Source: CAYWBI01 sp964456445 (GTDB taxonomy: Bacteria > Calditrichota > Calditrichia > Calditrichales > J004). From it: 16,085 nt of DNA. The position numbers and the translations under genes were made by a program. The notes under the pieces were generated by a model. That model did no database searches. It saw only the letters and a program-made list of their open reading frames with translations, and was not told the origin of the DNA. The stretch spans positions 1-16,085 of the forward strand of contig CAYWBI010000084.1 in the NCBI GenBank assembly GCA_964456445.1, read 5' to 3'. Below, in pieces: positions 1-7,339 of the stretch; position 1 is the stretch's first letter, and each line of letters opens with the position of its first letter.

Positions 1-52
1 CGAAATTCGCCGATTTTAGGTAAAATTTTATTTATAGCGGCCAAGTTGGGTT

Positions 53-292
53 AATCCATCTACTGCTATCCCTTACTATTTACCAAAAGCCGGCAAGGTG
101 AGGCTGGTAATTTATAATATTATTGGAGAGGAAATACGTACTCTTGTTAATGAACAACAAACCACAGGAGAAAAAGTCGTGGTTTGGGATGGGCGGGATG
201 ATACCGGTCAAGTAACCGGTTCAGGCATTTACATTTATCAGCTTATAGTGAACAATTTCAAAAAAAACCGTAAAATGATCTTACTACGGTAA
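53..292 (+). pseudogene. C-terminal fragment of a secreted protein with a T9SS type A / FlgD-like sorting domain
   Basis: Reading from position 53, the frame gives NPSTAIPYYLPKAGKVRL, then VIYNIIGEEIRTLV, a WDGRDDTGQ segment, GSGIYIYQL and a final RKMILLR before TAA. This is the familiar Ig-like tail that directs proteins to type IX secretion in FCB bacteria, where it normally ends a protein of several hundred residues and is preceded by a YPNPFNPS-like motif. Here the same frame carries stop codons at 35-37 and 17-19. The expected motif appears as PSWVNPS, as if it had decayed in place. Only the tail is left in the window, so I call it a gene remnant. The alternative is a frameshift joining it to a gene beyond the left edge. 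An internal GTG at 98 could start a 64-residue ORF, but I see no reason to think it is used. Confidence 0.7.
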
Positions 293-318
293 AAGTTTGA
301 CAATTGTACACTACCTGT

Positions 319-453
319 TTTACGATCTTTTCGGCTTTTGAGAAAATACTGTTTGATTTCATCCTTTGTAAGTTGCCTGGGATATTTGCCAAACCTTTCA
401 AGAAATTTTTTGACATGGTAAAAATACGCTGCGACCACTCTTGGGCTATAACC
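319..453 (-). pseudogene. Remnant of a tyrosine recombinase (integrase), N-terminal SAM-like domain only
   Basis: On the minus strand the frame runs GYSPRVVAAYFYHVKKFLE, then RFGKYPRQLTKDEIKQYFL and KSRKDRK. This matches the pattern of the core-binding SAM-like domain of phage/XerC-type tyrosine recombinases (SPRTxxxYxxxxxxF, then G+P..LT..DI..Y). A TGA lies two codons upstream of the glycine, and after about residue 45 the recognisable sequence ends. No catalytic domain (R...HxxR...Y) is present anywhere in the window. The fragment sits tail to tail with the sorting-domain remnant. It is best explained as the relic of an integrase or of an element that carried one. Confidence is moderate because the match rests on about 45 residues. 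Confidence 0.5.
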
Positions 454-519
454 GGCGGTTCACTCCGACCCAAAACGCGTTCAGTCAAATCTTAATTTTT
501 TCTTCCGGGCGCGTGCATC

Positions 520-576
520 GGCAACTTGAAAATCACTGACCGCTCGGTTTTCTTGCAATATTACCAAGCGTTAGCC
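520..576 (+). other. Possible attC-like imperfect hairpin upstream of a small ORF
   Basis: GGCAACTTG (520-528) can pair with CAAGCGTTAGCC (565-576), leaving an extra A and an extra CG unpaired on one arm. GAAAA (528-532) can pair with TTTTC (548-552) inside. Length (57 bp), the AAGCGTTAG end and the extrahelical bases resemble integron attC sites, and an ORF start follows 15 bases later. Against this, the right simple site reads GTTAGCC rather than GTTRRRY, and I see no integron integrase or attI. This is a weak call. Confidence 0.22.
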
Positions 577-591
577 AGCCAGAGGTGAGAT

Positions 592-717
592 ATGACAAAA
601 CAAGCATCGATAGACGAGGAAGCTATTCGGGCCGTTGTTCGAAAGATCAACGAGTACTGGCGCTCGGGCGACCATGCACGGTTCCGACGCTCTGCGGCTG
701 AGTCCACACGTTTTTAA
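592..717 (+). pseudogene. Truncated NTF2-like (DUF4440/SnoaL-type) protein, 41 residues
   Basis: The ATG at 592 is preceded by GAGGTG at a usable distance. It opens a frame reading MTKQASIDEEAIRAVVRKIN then EYWRSGDHARF, ending at TAA 715-717. The EEAIRAVV...W..GD pattern is the first helix and turn of NTF2-like proteins of the DUF4440/SnoaL type, which normally run to 120-150 residues. Only this first helix is recognisable; no frame downstream clearly continues the fold. It is therefore probably a gene broken by a deletion or frameshift near residue 32. Its good ribosome site and sharp left boundary, just after the attC-like hairpin, suggest that it arrived as a unit. No function can be assigned to the stub. 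Confidence 0.45.
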
Positions 718-816
718 GGCGCACCTTCATGCGGATGGCGATTTGATAACCGGAAGCTCTTGCAGCGTTCCTCCATCTTACAATCAGTCGTTGGCTGCCC
801 AAAAAAAAGGATGACA

Positions 817-1536
817 ATGAGAACATTTAAACTTGACCCCTATGGTTTCAAAAAAGTCCAAAAAAAAGTACTGATAAAGACTATTCCGGTTGCACTAATA
901 GCAGCAATTGCAGGTTTTTACATATCATCAGCCACCCAAAACACGGATATATCAACTGTTAACCCATTACAATTATCAATTCCAATCATTTTGCTCGCTC
1001 TAGGCTTTGGGCTTTTCAATGGACTCAAAAGACAAAAAAATAATTGGGACACTTTCGAATTAACTATTGACGGCGAGACAATCTCGCGAACACAAAAGAA
1101 TGTGCCAACAGTGACTATTAATAAAAAAGATATACAAAAGATATTTGAATCTCCACAAGGACAAATTCTGATAAAAACCGGAAAAAGAACCGATTTTATT
1201 AGCATTCCTTCATCTGTTCGGGAAAGAGAAGAACTCTTAAATACACTTCTTTACTTTGGACCAATCAACAATCAGATGGGAAGCAATAGTAAGTTGACAC
1301 TAATTGTATCGATTTTATCTATTGGGCTATTGGCCGCCTTTTTTGTTTCCAACGAAAAATCTATCATCATCCCGACAGGAATCATTTTAATTGCTGGACT
1401 TCTTTGGCCCTTTTTTGAAATTCAAAGAAGCAAAGTTATTGACAAAAGGACCAAAAGAGGAGCGTATTTCATTTTCCTGGTGCTTTTATCAATCGTAAGT
1501 CGGTTACTAATCGAATTAGAAATATTCAGCAGCTAA
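817..1536 (+). CDS. Five-TM membrane protein with a central PH-like domain, unknown function
   Basis: The frame gives 239 residues from ATG 817. AAAGG (806-810) lies six bases before it, which favours 817 over the in-frame ATG at 811 and the weak TTG at 760. Two hydrophobic segments come first (about residues 17-37 and 46-68). A soluble stretch of about 90 residues follows, rich in short beta strands (FELTIDGETISR, VTINKKDIQKIF, GQILIKTG). Three more membrane segments end the protein (roughly 160-180, 183-205, 212-235). A small beta-rich domain between membrane hairpins resembles bacterial PH (bPH2/YcxB-like) proteins, but this is inferred from layout and not from a diagnostic motif. It stands alone between gene remnants, with no operon partner. 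It may be the cargo of a mobile unit. Confidence 0.7.
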   Translation: MRTFKLDPYGFKKVQKKVLIKTIPVALIAAIAGFYISSATQNTDISTVNPLQLSIPIILLALGFGLFNGLKRQKNNWDTFELTIDGETISRTQKNVPTVTINKKDIQKIFESPQGQILIKTGKRTDFISIPSSVREREELLNTLLYFGPINNQMGSNSKLTLIVSILSIGLLAAFFVSNEKSIIIPTGIILIAGLLWPFFEIQRSKVIDKRTKRGAYFIFLVLLSIVSRLLIELEIFSS

Positions 1537-1891
1537 ACAAAATAAGCAATAGAAACATTACGCCCTTACCATGATCAGGGACAGGCAAGAACGCAGGCCA
1601 ACGCCACCCAGGGGCCGCCGGTCGGATTTTGGCTAAATAGGTTATACCTTCTGCCAAAGGATTCGTCACGTCCGGAAAGAGCCGGATTTTATTTCTTTCA
1701 TTTACAAACGTCATTGTGGTTTTACAATAATTTCGATAAAAATTAAAAAACCTTTTACCTCAATATCCGTCCTATCCTTGTGTTATTCCTTTTTAAAAAA
1801 ATGAATTAAACATTTTTGGCGTAACGTGCATAAAATTGTAACTTGACGGATCGTTATACTTTTTTAGTCTTACCTATATCCTGGAGTAATT
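1537..1891. other. Intergenic region with a GC-rich patch
   Basis: This 355-base gap separates the PH-like membrane protein from the aminopeptidase. Roughly 1560-1690 is clearly richer in G and C than its flanks and contains the echo GTCGGATTTT (1620-1629) / GCCGGATTTT (1681-1690). A 62-codon minus-strand frame (1526-1714) reads through it with segments such as KIRLFPDVTNP and GWRWPAFLPVPDHG. I do not recognise it and see no good ribosome site, so I do not call a gene. It may be a relic of an inserted repeat or gene. The AT-rich stretch 1715-1880 probably carries the aminopeptidase promoter, but I could not pick a convincing -35/-10 pair. Confidence 0.4.
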
Positions 1892-3544
1892 ATGAAAAAA
1901 TTTTTAAAGTGGGCCGGGATCACCATTGGAAGCTTAATTATACTTGCCCTGATAGCTGCAGGATATATGTATTGGAAATATGTCGGTTTCGGAAACGATT
2001 ATCCATCGGGTGGCGAGCTTCCTGTGTTGGAAGCAAAGTATGACGTTTCATTCTATAATATAAATTTGGATATCGATATTGCCAGCGAACAAATCGCCGG
2101 TTATACAACCATCGGTTTGCATCCGCTTATCCAGCCACTCGATACGTTACTACTCGACCTCGTTCCTGAACTAAAAGTAGATTCAATTCTTTTTAAAAAT
2201 CAACGTCTGAACTATAATCACAAGGATACCCGCTTATTTATCAATTTGCCCGCAAGCGCTGATTCCGTATTCTATGTTACCGTGTATTATGCCGGTTCTC
2301 CGCCGGAAGCTGCAAACGCCCCATGGCGCGGCGGCTTTGTTTGGGAGAAGGATAAGGAAGGGGCGCCATGGATCGGCGTGGCATGTCAGGGCGAAGGCGC
2401 AAAAATCTGGTTCCCCTGCAAAGACAACCCATCGGACGAGCCCGATAGCGTAGCGATAAACATTACGGTCCCGGATACACTCGTAGTTGCTTCCAACGGC
2501 TTGTTGCGCGGCAAGACGGCCGATCCGGATAAACATACAATGACGTATCATTGGTTTACCGCTTATAACATCAATAATTATGATATAAATTTCGGGGCGG
2601 GTAAATATACCCGTCTGCGGAAATTTATCCACTTCAGCGCCATAGATTCCATGCCGGTGGACTATTATGTTCTAAACCAAAACCGGTGGGAAAAGGCCGA
2701 AGAATTGGTAGATCAGGCCATTGACATGCTCACCGTGTACAGCACATATTTTGGCCGCTATCCCTGGGCAAAGGAAAAATTTGGTTTGCTGGACAGCCCA
2801 TATTTGGGAATGGAACATCAGACCTTAAATGCCTATGGCAATCATTACCGCAACCAGCATATAGGCGATTTATATTTTGACGAACTGATGCTGCATGAAA
2901 TGGGGCATGAGTGGTGGGGCAATAAAATTACGGCCAAAGACTGGGCCCACTTTTGGTTACATGAGGGCATTTGCACCTATGGTGAAGCGCTCTATTTAGA
3001 GTCACATGGCGGGGACTCTTCCTATTTTGCCTATATGCGGAAAATAGAAAAACGGGTGCGCAACAATTCCCCAATTGTTAAAAAGGAACCGGCCAATACC
3101 CAAACATCCTACACGTCCGATATTTATAGCAAGGGCGCCATGGTGATGCACGGCTTGCGCTATATCATCGGGGATTCTTTGTTTTTAAAATCTTTAAAAC
3201 AGTTTGCCACGGATCCGGCATATAGCTATCCAAATTTTGTGGTAACAAATGATCTTATAAATCTTATGCAAAAAAATAGCGGGAAGGATTTGAAGGGTTT
3301 TTTCCATCTGTATCTATATACAACCGATCTGCCCCAGGTGGAAATACGTCCAACCGGAAAGGGGCAATATGAAATCAACATTCCGAATATTGATTTTATT
3401 CTCCCGATGGACGTCGAACTTAATTCAACCATAACCCGTATGGATTTAGGGAAGGCCCCATTAACGGTCCACTCGGAGAAGACCCCCAAAATCGATCCGC
3501 GTCATTGGTTTTTGAAAAATGTGAAAAAGGTCAGCAAGGAGTAA
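1892..3544 (+). CDS. Membrane-anchored M1 family zinc aminopeptidase
   Basis: A 550-residue metallopeptidase that removes N-terminal residues from peptides, probably in the periplasm or at the outer face of the inner membrane. Residues 1-28 form a signal anchor (lysines, then GSLIILALIAAGYMYW). The zinc site is complete: HEMGH at 335-339 with the third ligand Glu358, exactly the HExxH-x18-E spacing of M1 enzymes. GMEH at 306-309 stands where most relatives have GAMEN; a GMEHQT form is familiar in bacterial M1 proteins. Tyr412 in YSKGAM fits the catalytic tyrosine. The N-terminal beta domain (about 45-230) precedes the catalytic domain. At 550 residues it lacks the long C-terminal helical domain of PepN-type enzymes. 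GGAG five bases before ATG 1892 supports this start. It is transcribed alone and converges with the barrel-protein gene. Confidence 0.93.
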   Translation: MKKFLKWAGITIGSLIILALIAAGYMYWKYVGFGNDYPSGGELPVLEAKYDVSFYNINLDIDIASEQIAGYTTIGLHPLIQPLDTLLLDLVPELKVDSILFKNQRLNYNHKDTRLFINLPASADSVFYVTVYYAGSPPEAANAPWRGGFVWEKDKEGAPWIGVACQGEGAKIWFPCKDNPSDEPDSVAINITVPDTLVVASNGLLRGKTADPDKHTMTYHWFTAYNINNYDINFGAGKYTRLRKFIHFSAIDSMPVDYYVLNQNRWEKAEELVDQAIDMLTVYSTYFGRYPWAKEKFGLLDSPYLGMEHQTLNAYGNHYRNQHIGDLYFDELMLHEMGHEWWGNKITAKDWAHFWLHEGICTYGEALYLESHGGDSSYFAYMRKIEKRVRNNSPIVKKEPANTQTSYTSDIYSKGAMVMHGLRYIIGDSLFLKSLKQFATDPAYSYPNFVVTNDLINLMQKNSGKDLKGFFHLYLYTTDLPQVEIRPTGKGQYEINIPNIDFILPMDVELNSTITRMDLGKAPLTVHSEKTPKIDPRHWFLKNVKKVSKE

Positions 3545-3628
3545 ACCCTGGTTTTAAATTAAAAAGTATTGGTTCTCCTTTCCTGTATTCGAAACAAAAG
3601 TGTTTCAAATCGCAGAACGGAAAATATC

Positions 3629-3689
3629 GATGCCCATGCCAATTCACAACGTGTTGGGCATCTTTCCAGAAGGGTTATTTGCAAATAAC
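3629..3689. terminator. Inverted repeats between convergent genes, possible bidirectional terminator
   Basis: GATGCCCA (3629-3636) and TGGGCATC (3655-3662) are perfect 8-bp arms around an 18-base loop. Next comes GTTATTTGCAAATAAC (3674-3689), a perfect 16-bp palindrome. Both lie in the 207-base gap between the 3' ends of the aminopeptidase and barrel-protein genes, where a two-way terminator would be expected. Neither has a long T tract, so an operator or another palindromic element remains possible. Confidence 0.35.
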
Positions 3690-3751
3690 ACAATTTCAAA
3701 ATTTTGTTCACTCCTTATTCAATTAGTAGAGTGATCTGGATAGCCTATGAA

Positions 3752-4318
3752 TTAAAATATCATGCCTACAATCCCAATCCCAATTGCAATTTTATTACCG
3801 GAAACAGATTGGGACCATGAATCATTTTTTAAATTTAGAATATGATATCCTGCTTCCATAACAAATCCAAGATGTCCTCTATCCTGTATAGGCGTGATCA
3901 AACCTATACCAAAGTTTATATCGCTACCGGAAATGTTCTGACGACCTGAACTAGAGTTTGAATAGTGGATTGCCCCAAAAAAATATGGATAATTATTACT
4001 GTCCTGATCGCCTACAAAATAGCTAATTGAATGCCCGATTTCGATTGAACTTGAATTAAAATCTCCTTGAGAATAGTTCGTGTATGCTAGACCCGCGCCA
4101 ATTGCAACATTAGGCACGATAAAATAATTAATAGTTGGCACTAGTGTAAAAATATTAGAGTTGTTTCCTTTGGAATCCTGGAAAAGATCGCCTCCCTGAC
4201 TGATAAAACTTCCCGTGCCAGAGAGGATGGTTGCGCCCTTATCGAGTGCATAATCTTGGGAGAATGCATTGGACGTTAAAAATAAAACACACAATGTAAA
4301 AAAATTAAACGTTCTCAT
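3752..4318 (-). CDS. Small outer-membrane beta-barrel protein
   Basis: The product is 188 residues. MRTFNFFTLCVLFLTSNAFS is a clear signal peptide. The mature part alternates short amphipathic strands with glycine- and asparagine-rich turns (VAIGAGLAYTNYS, INFGIGLITPI, HLGFVMEAGYHIL) and ends in IGIGIVGMIF, with the terminal phenylalanine typical of proteins inserted by the BAM machinery. About eight strands would fit the OmpW/OmpX/PagP size class, but I cannot name the family. GGAGG five bases before the ATG at 4318 decides this start over the in-frame ATG at 4333. Function unknown; perhaps a structural or small-molecule barrel. It converges with the aminopeptidase and is separated from yfhO by a long gap, so it probably has its own promoter. 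Confidence 0.8.
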   Translation of the reverse strand: MRTFNFFTLCVLFLTSNAFSQDYALDKGATILSGTGSFISQGGDLFQDSKGNNSNIFTLVPTINYFIVPNVAIGAGLAYTNYSQGDFNSSSIEIGHSISYFVGDQDSNNYPYFFGAIHYSNSSSGRQNISGSDINFGIGLITPIQDRGHLGFVMEAGYHILNLKNDSWSQSVSGNKIAIGIGIVGMIF

Positions 4319-4795
4319 CGATACCTCCATCATTTATTGTAAAATATCCCGACTGTTATTATTTAGACCCTATTGGTTTCTCACGCCTAATCTTACAAAT
4401 ATTGGAATACGGTACATATTTACATCAAAAGAATCACAGAAAGCACAAGATAAAGTTATGGTAAACGACCTATCGATTAACTGAACCATCTTCATGTATG
4501 CGTGACTTTGCCTTTACGAAGGGAAGGTAGCTTCCGATATGATTTTTGTTAGAAGACGGCAGAGTAAGTTCGTGTCGTATGGCCGCTTAGCAATGAGAGC
4601 TGACGAATGAATCTTCCAAATAAGTGCCATACAATTTTTACCAGTCCATAAATGTATTGAGCCTCATCCACAAAACCCGTAGAATCAAAATTTTATTTAA
4701 ATATCTTTGATGGAAAAGAAAACGATCATTAATATTTATTCAGGATACCTGAAAATAACCGTTGGTTCCATAGCCGTTTTCCCGAATATTTTATC
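4319..4795. other. Long intergenic region upstream of the barrel-protein gene
   Basis: I see no convincing gene in these 477 bases. GGAAG-GTAG-CTTCC (4522-4535) is a short hairpin. TTCAGG-ATA-CCTGAA (4739-4753) is a 6-bp hairpin about 43 bases past the yfhO stop. Reading on the minus strand it is followed by TAAATATT, so it could be a weak terminator for the yfhO transcript. The barrel-protein promoter should lie near 4330-4420, but no clear boxes stand out. Confidence 0.35.
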
Positions 4796-7300
4796 CTAAT
4801 TCCGGCCATTAATTTTGTTTTTTCGACGTTCCATATAGCCCAAAAGCAGGGTAACAAAAATGCTGAGATAAATCACCCCGAGCGAGATGGATGCCAGGCG
4901 AATGTTTTTCGTGTAGGACTCGGGGGCAAAGTTCAAAATAATTCGGTGCGCGCCCTTTGGTACAACTATGGACATCAGGGCATGATCGGTCTTGTATATT
5001 TTTGTGACCGGTTGGCCGTCCAGGAATATCTTCCAGCCGGGTGGGTAATAGAGTTCTGAGGTCACAAATAAAGCCGTCTTATCCGTGAATACCTCATACA
5101 CGGAACCATTTGGCGAAAAGTCGCTCAGGGTTACCATACTGCTGTCCGGGGTTTCTATAGGGGTAGAGATATCCTCTTCAACAATTGCTGTTTTTTCCGC
5201 CGCAAATTCAGGGCGGTTCAGCATTCCGACGCGTTCGAATTCATCGGTGATCTTCTGCCATTTACCGACAAAGAAGCCACGTTTTAGACGCCCGGTAAAC
5301 AAATAGGTTTGCAGACCGTGGGTTTTGTCTTCGTTAACCAGTTTAAGTATGGGCAAATCGAGTTTTTGCCGCGAAACAATATATTTTACATTTAGCATTT
5401 TCAGCACCGTCGGGTTTAAACGCATCCCGTTGGCCAGGTTGTTTTCGACAATTTCCTCGATGGTGTACATCTTTATCGGCGTATAGCCCCCGATCGACTG
5501 ATCAAAATATACCCAGCGGTTATCACCAAACATGCGTCCGAAAGGCATGATGCGATATATTTCTTTATCATTTTTCAAAAAAGTATCCGTTGGGGTTTCA
5601 AGGAAATAATTTTTTTCCAGCCGTTCAAGATTTACAAAATCTTTTGTCTCCCGGCCCTGGATATTCATCATATCAATACTACCCAGCAGAATAAGGAATA
5701 CGGCCAGGACACTAAAGGATATTTTTTGGTGTAAATAAACAATTATTGCTAAGCCGCCCGCAGATATTAGCGCAATAAAACGTAGCGTATCACTATCAAA
5801 CATTTCCTTGCGCACAGAAACCAGCAAGGCGCTTACCTGGGCGTTATATTGTTCTCCGCTTTTTAGAAAAGCGAATCCCTGGCCGGCAATCCATAGAACA
5901 ATCCCAAAGGCCACAAATCCCCCAAGTATAATCAATATGGGTTTGTATTTTTTAATATCGAAGGGGCCCGCCCGCATCTCCCAAAGTGTTTTCAGGCCGA
6001 AGGCGGCCAGAAGGGCCACAATAAAAAAGGTAACCGTAACACTCATCATGGGTGCGCGGAATTTGTTAAAAAAAGGCATGTAATCATAAAAAAGGCTGTA
6101 AAACCAAAGTGCATGACGGCCCAATGAAAGCACCGTCAGAAACACTGCAAACACAGACATGCTTATAATAAAATTATTTTTACGATTGTACCACAAGCCG
6201 ATCAGCGCAAGCAGTAAACTAAGCGCGCCCATATATTCATAGCTCTGGGTAAAGGGCATGTTTCCCCAATAACCAGGTATCACCCGCCCTTTTAGTTGGG
6301 GAACGGCATCGCCCGTATATTTTTCACCGGACATGCCGCCATAATAACCGGGTATGAGCCAGGTAAAAATTTCGTCCGGGGCGGTGGACCACTGGGTGGC
6401 ATATTTTATCGAAACACCGTTTGTCTTTGGTACATCTTTTGTTTTTTGCGGCTGGGCAAGGCTTATGGTCGTTTTGCCTCGCTTGGACCAGGGCAGATAT
6501 TCCTGGGCCTGAAAAATGGGTTGTGCAGCGCTTAATACAGCCAGCGCCACGGCGGCAACAGCCAACACCGCGGTCTTTGAAAAACGCGCATAATTTTTTT
6601 CAAACAAATCTTTTAGAAGCGGTTGAATGCCCAATGCAAACATAAACAAACCGCTGTAGAACACAATTTGATAATGTTGGGTACGGACCTGTAGCCCAAA
6701 GGCCAGCGCAAAAAGAGCGGCGCCAAGGATGTTTCTCCGCTTCATAAAAAAACTAAAAGCCCAGGTGACCCAGGGCAGCAGCATTAACGCCCGGTATTTG
6801 GTATAATGGCCTTCCAGATATAGCGCTTTATAATGTGGCATTAATATAAAAATCAATGACCCACCGATACTGATCAAAGGGGACAGCCCCAAATAACGCA
6901 AAAAAAAGTACATCCCGATTGCGGCAAGAAGGGTATAAAGAAAAATATCATTAAAAAACCGCCCCAGGATACCTATCACTTTATCCACCGAAAATGTAAC
7001 CGGTGGCAAACGTTGGTAACGTGGCATGCCCGCAAAGATATAAGGGTTCCACAAGGCTACATTGCCCGTTTTCCCCGACCATTTATTGATTTGATGAGAA
7101 ATAGAGATTGAGGCCAGAACATCCACACCTTTTGGGACTAAGTGATCAATGGCCATGGGTTTAAACATAAAAAGGAGCAAGATGGTTATGAGGACGGGAA
7201 AAAGAATATCCAGTTTTTTTCGGGCCAAAAGTGATGGCTCTTCCAGGGGTTTTTGGGGCCCGGTCGGAGAGATACGGACCTTATTCGTTTTTTTTACCAT
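4796..7300 (-). CDS. YfhO-family polytopic membrane protein
   Basis: This is an 834-residue integral membrane protein with a cytoplasmic N-terminus (about 30 residues), then a first membrane segment (31-49). The first extracytoplasmic loop contains WNPYIFAGMPRYQ (84-96), the characteristic loop of YfhO proteins. Many further membrane spans run to about residue 560. A soluble region follows, ending in YYPPGWKIFLDGQPV and VPKGAHRIILNF, and one last span stands just before the C-terminus. This layout matches the YfhO family (GT-C-like fold). In Bacillus, YfhO is implicated in glycosylating lipoteichoic acid; here the sugar donor and acceptor are unknown, and I infer only a role in cell-envelope glycosylation. 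AAAGG precedes ATG 7300. It lies 39 bases after menF and is likely the last gene of that transcript. Confidence 0.85.
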   Translation of the reverse strand: MVKKTNKVRISPTGPQKPLEEPSLLARKKLDILFPVLITILLLFMFKPMAIDHLVPKGVDVLASISISHQINKWSGKTGNVALWNPYIFAGMPRYQRLPPVTFSVDKVIGILGRFFNDIFLYTLLAAIGMYFFLRYLGLSPLISIGGSLIFILMPHYKALYLEGHYTKYRALMLLPWVTWAFSFFMKRRNILGAALFALAFGLQVRTQHYQIVFYSGLFMFALGIQPLLKDLFEKNYARFSKTAVLAVAAVALAVLSAAQPIFQAQEYLPWSKRGKTTISLAQPQKTKDVPKTNGVSIKYATQWSTAPDEIFTWLIPGYYGGMSGEKYTGDAVPQLKGRVIPGYWGNMPFTQSYEYMGALSLLLALIGLWYNRKNNFIISMSVFAVFLTVLSLGRHALWFYSLFYDYMPFFNKFRAPMMSVTVTFFIVALLAAFGLKTLWEMRAGPFDIKKYKPILIILGGFVAFGIVLWIAGQGFAFLKSGEQYNAQVSALLVSVRKEMFDSDTLRFIALISAGGLAIIVYLHQKISFSVLAVFLILLGSIDMMNIQGRETKDFVNLERLEKNYFLETPTDTFLKNDKEIYRIMPFGRMFGDNRWVYFDQSIGGYTPIKMYTIEEIVENNLANGMRLNPTVLKMLNVKYIVSRQKLDLPILKLVNEDKTHGLQTYLFTGRLKRGFFVGKWQKITDEFERVGMLNRPEFAAEKTAIVEEDISTPIETPDSSMVTLSDFSPNGSVYEVFTDKTALFVTSELYYPPGWKIFLDGQPVTKIYKTDHALMSIVVPKGAHRIILNFAPESYTKNIRLASISLGVIYLSIFVTLLLGYMERRKNKINGRN

Positions 7301-7339
7301 GATATCCTTTGGATTTGATCGTCGAATGGGTTTTAGTTA

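Noticed and set aside
2234..2632. 132-codon minus-strand ORF inside the aminopeptidase
   Set aside because: It lies wholly within a well-supported M1 peptidase gene on the other strand and shows no domain; it is an antisense shadow.
2801..2820. GMEH in place of GAMEN in the aminopeptidase as a loss of function
   Set aside because: The zinc ligands and catalytic tyrosine are all present, and a GMEHQT form is familiar in bacterial M1 peptidases, so the change is a subfamily trait.
4334..4795. tRNA or other structured RNA in the long gap before yfhO's 3' end
   Set aside because: I found no cloverleaf, no TTC-loop-like sequence and only short isolated hairpins.
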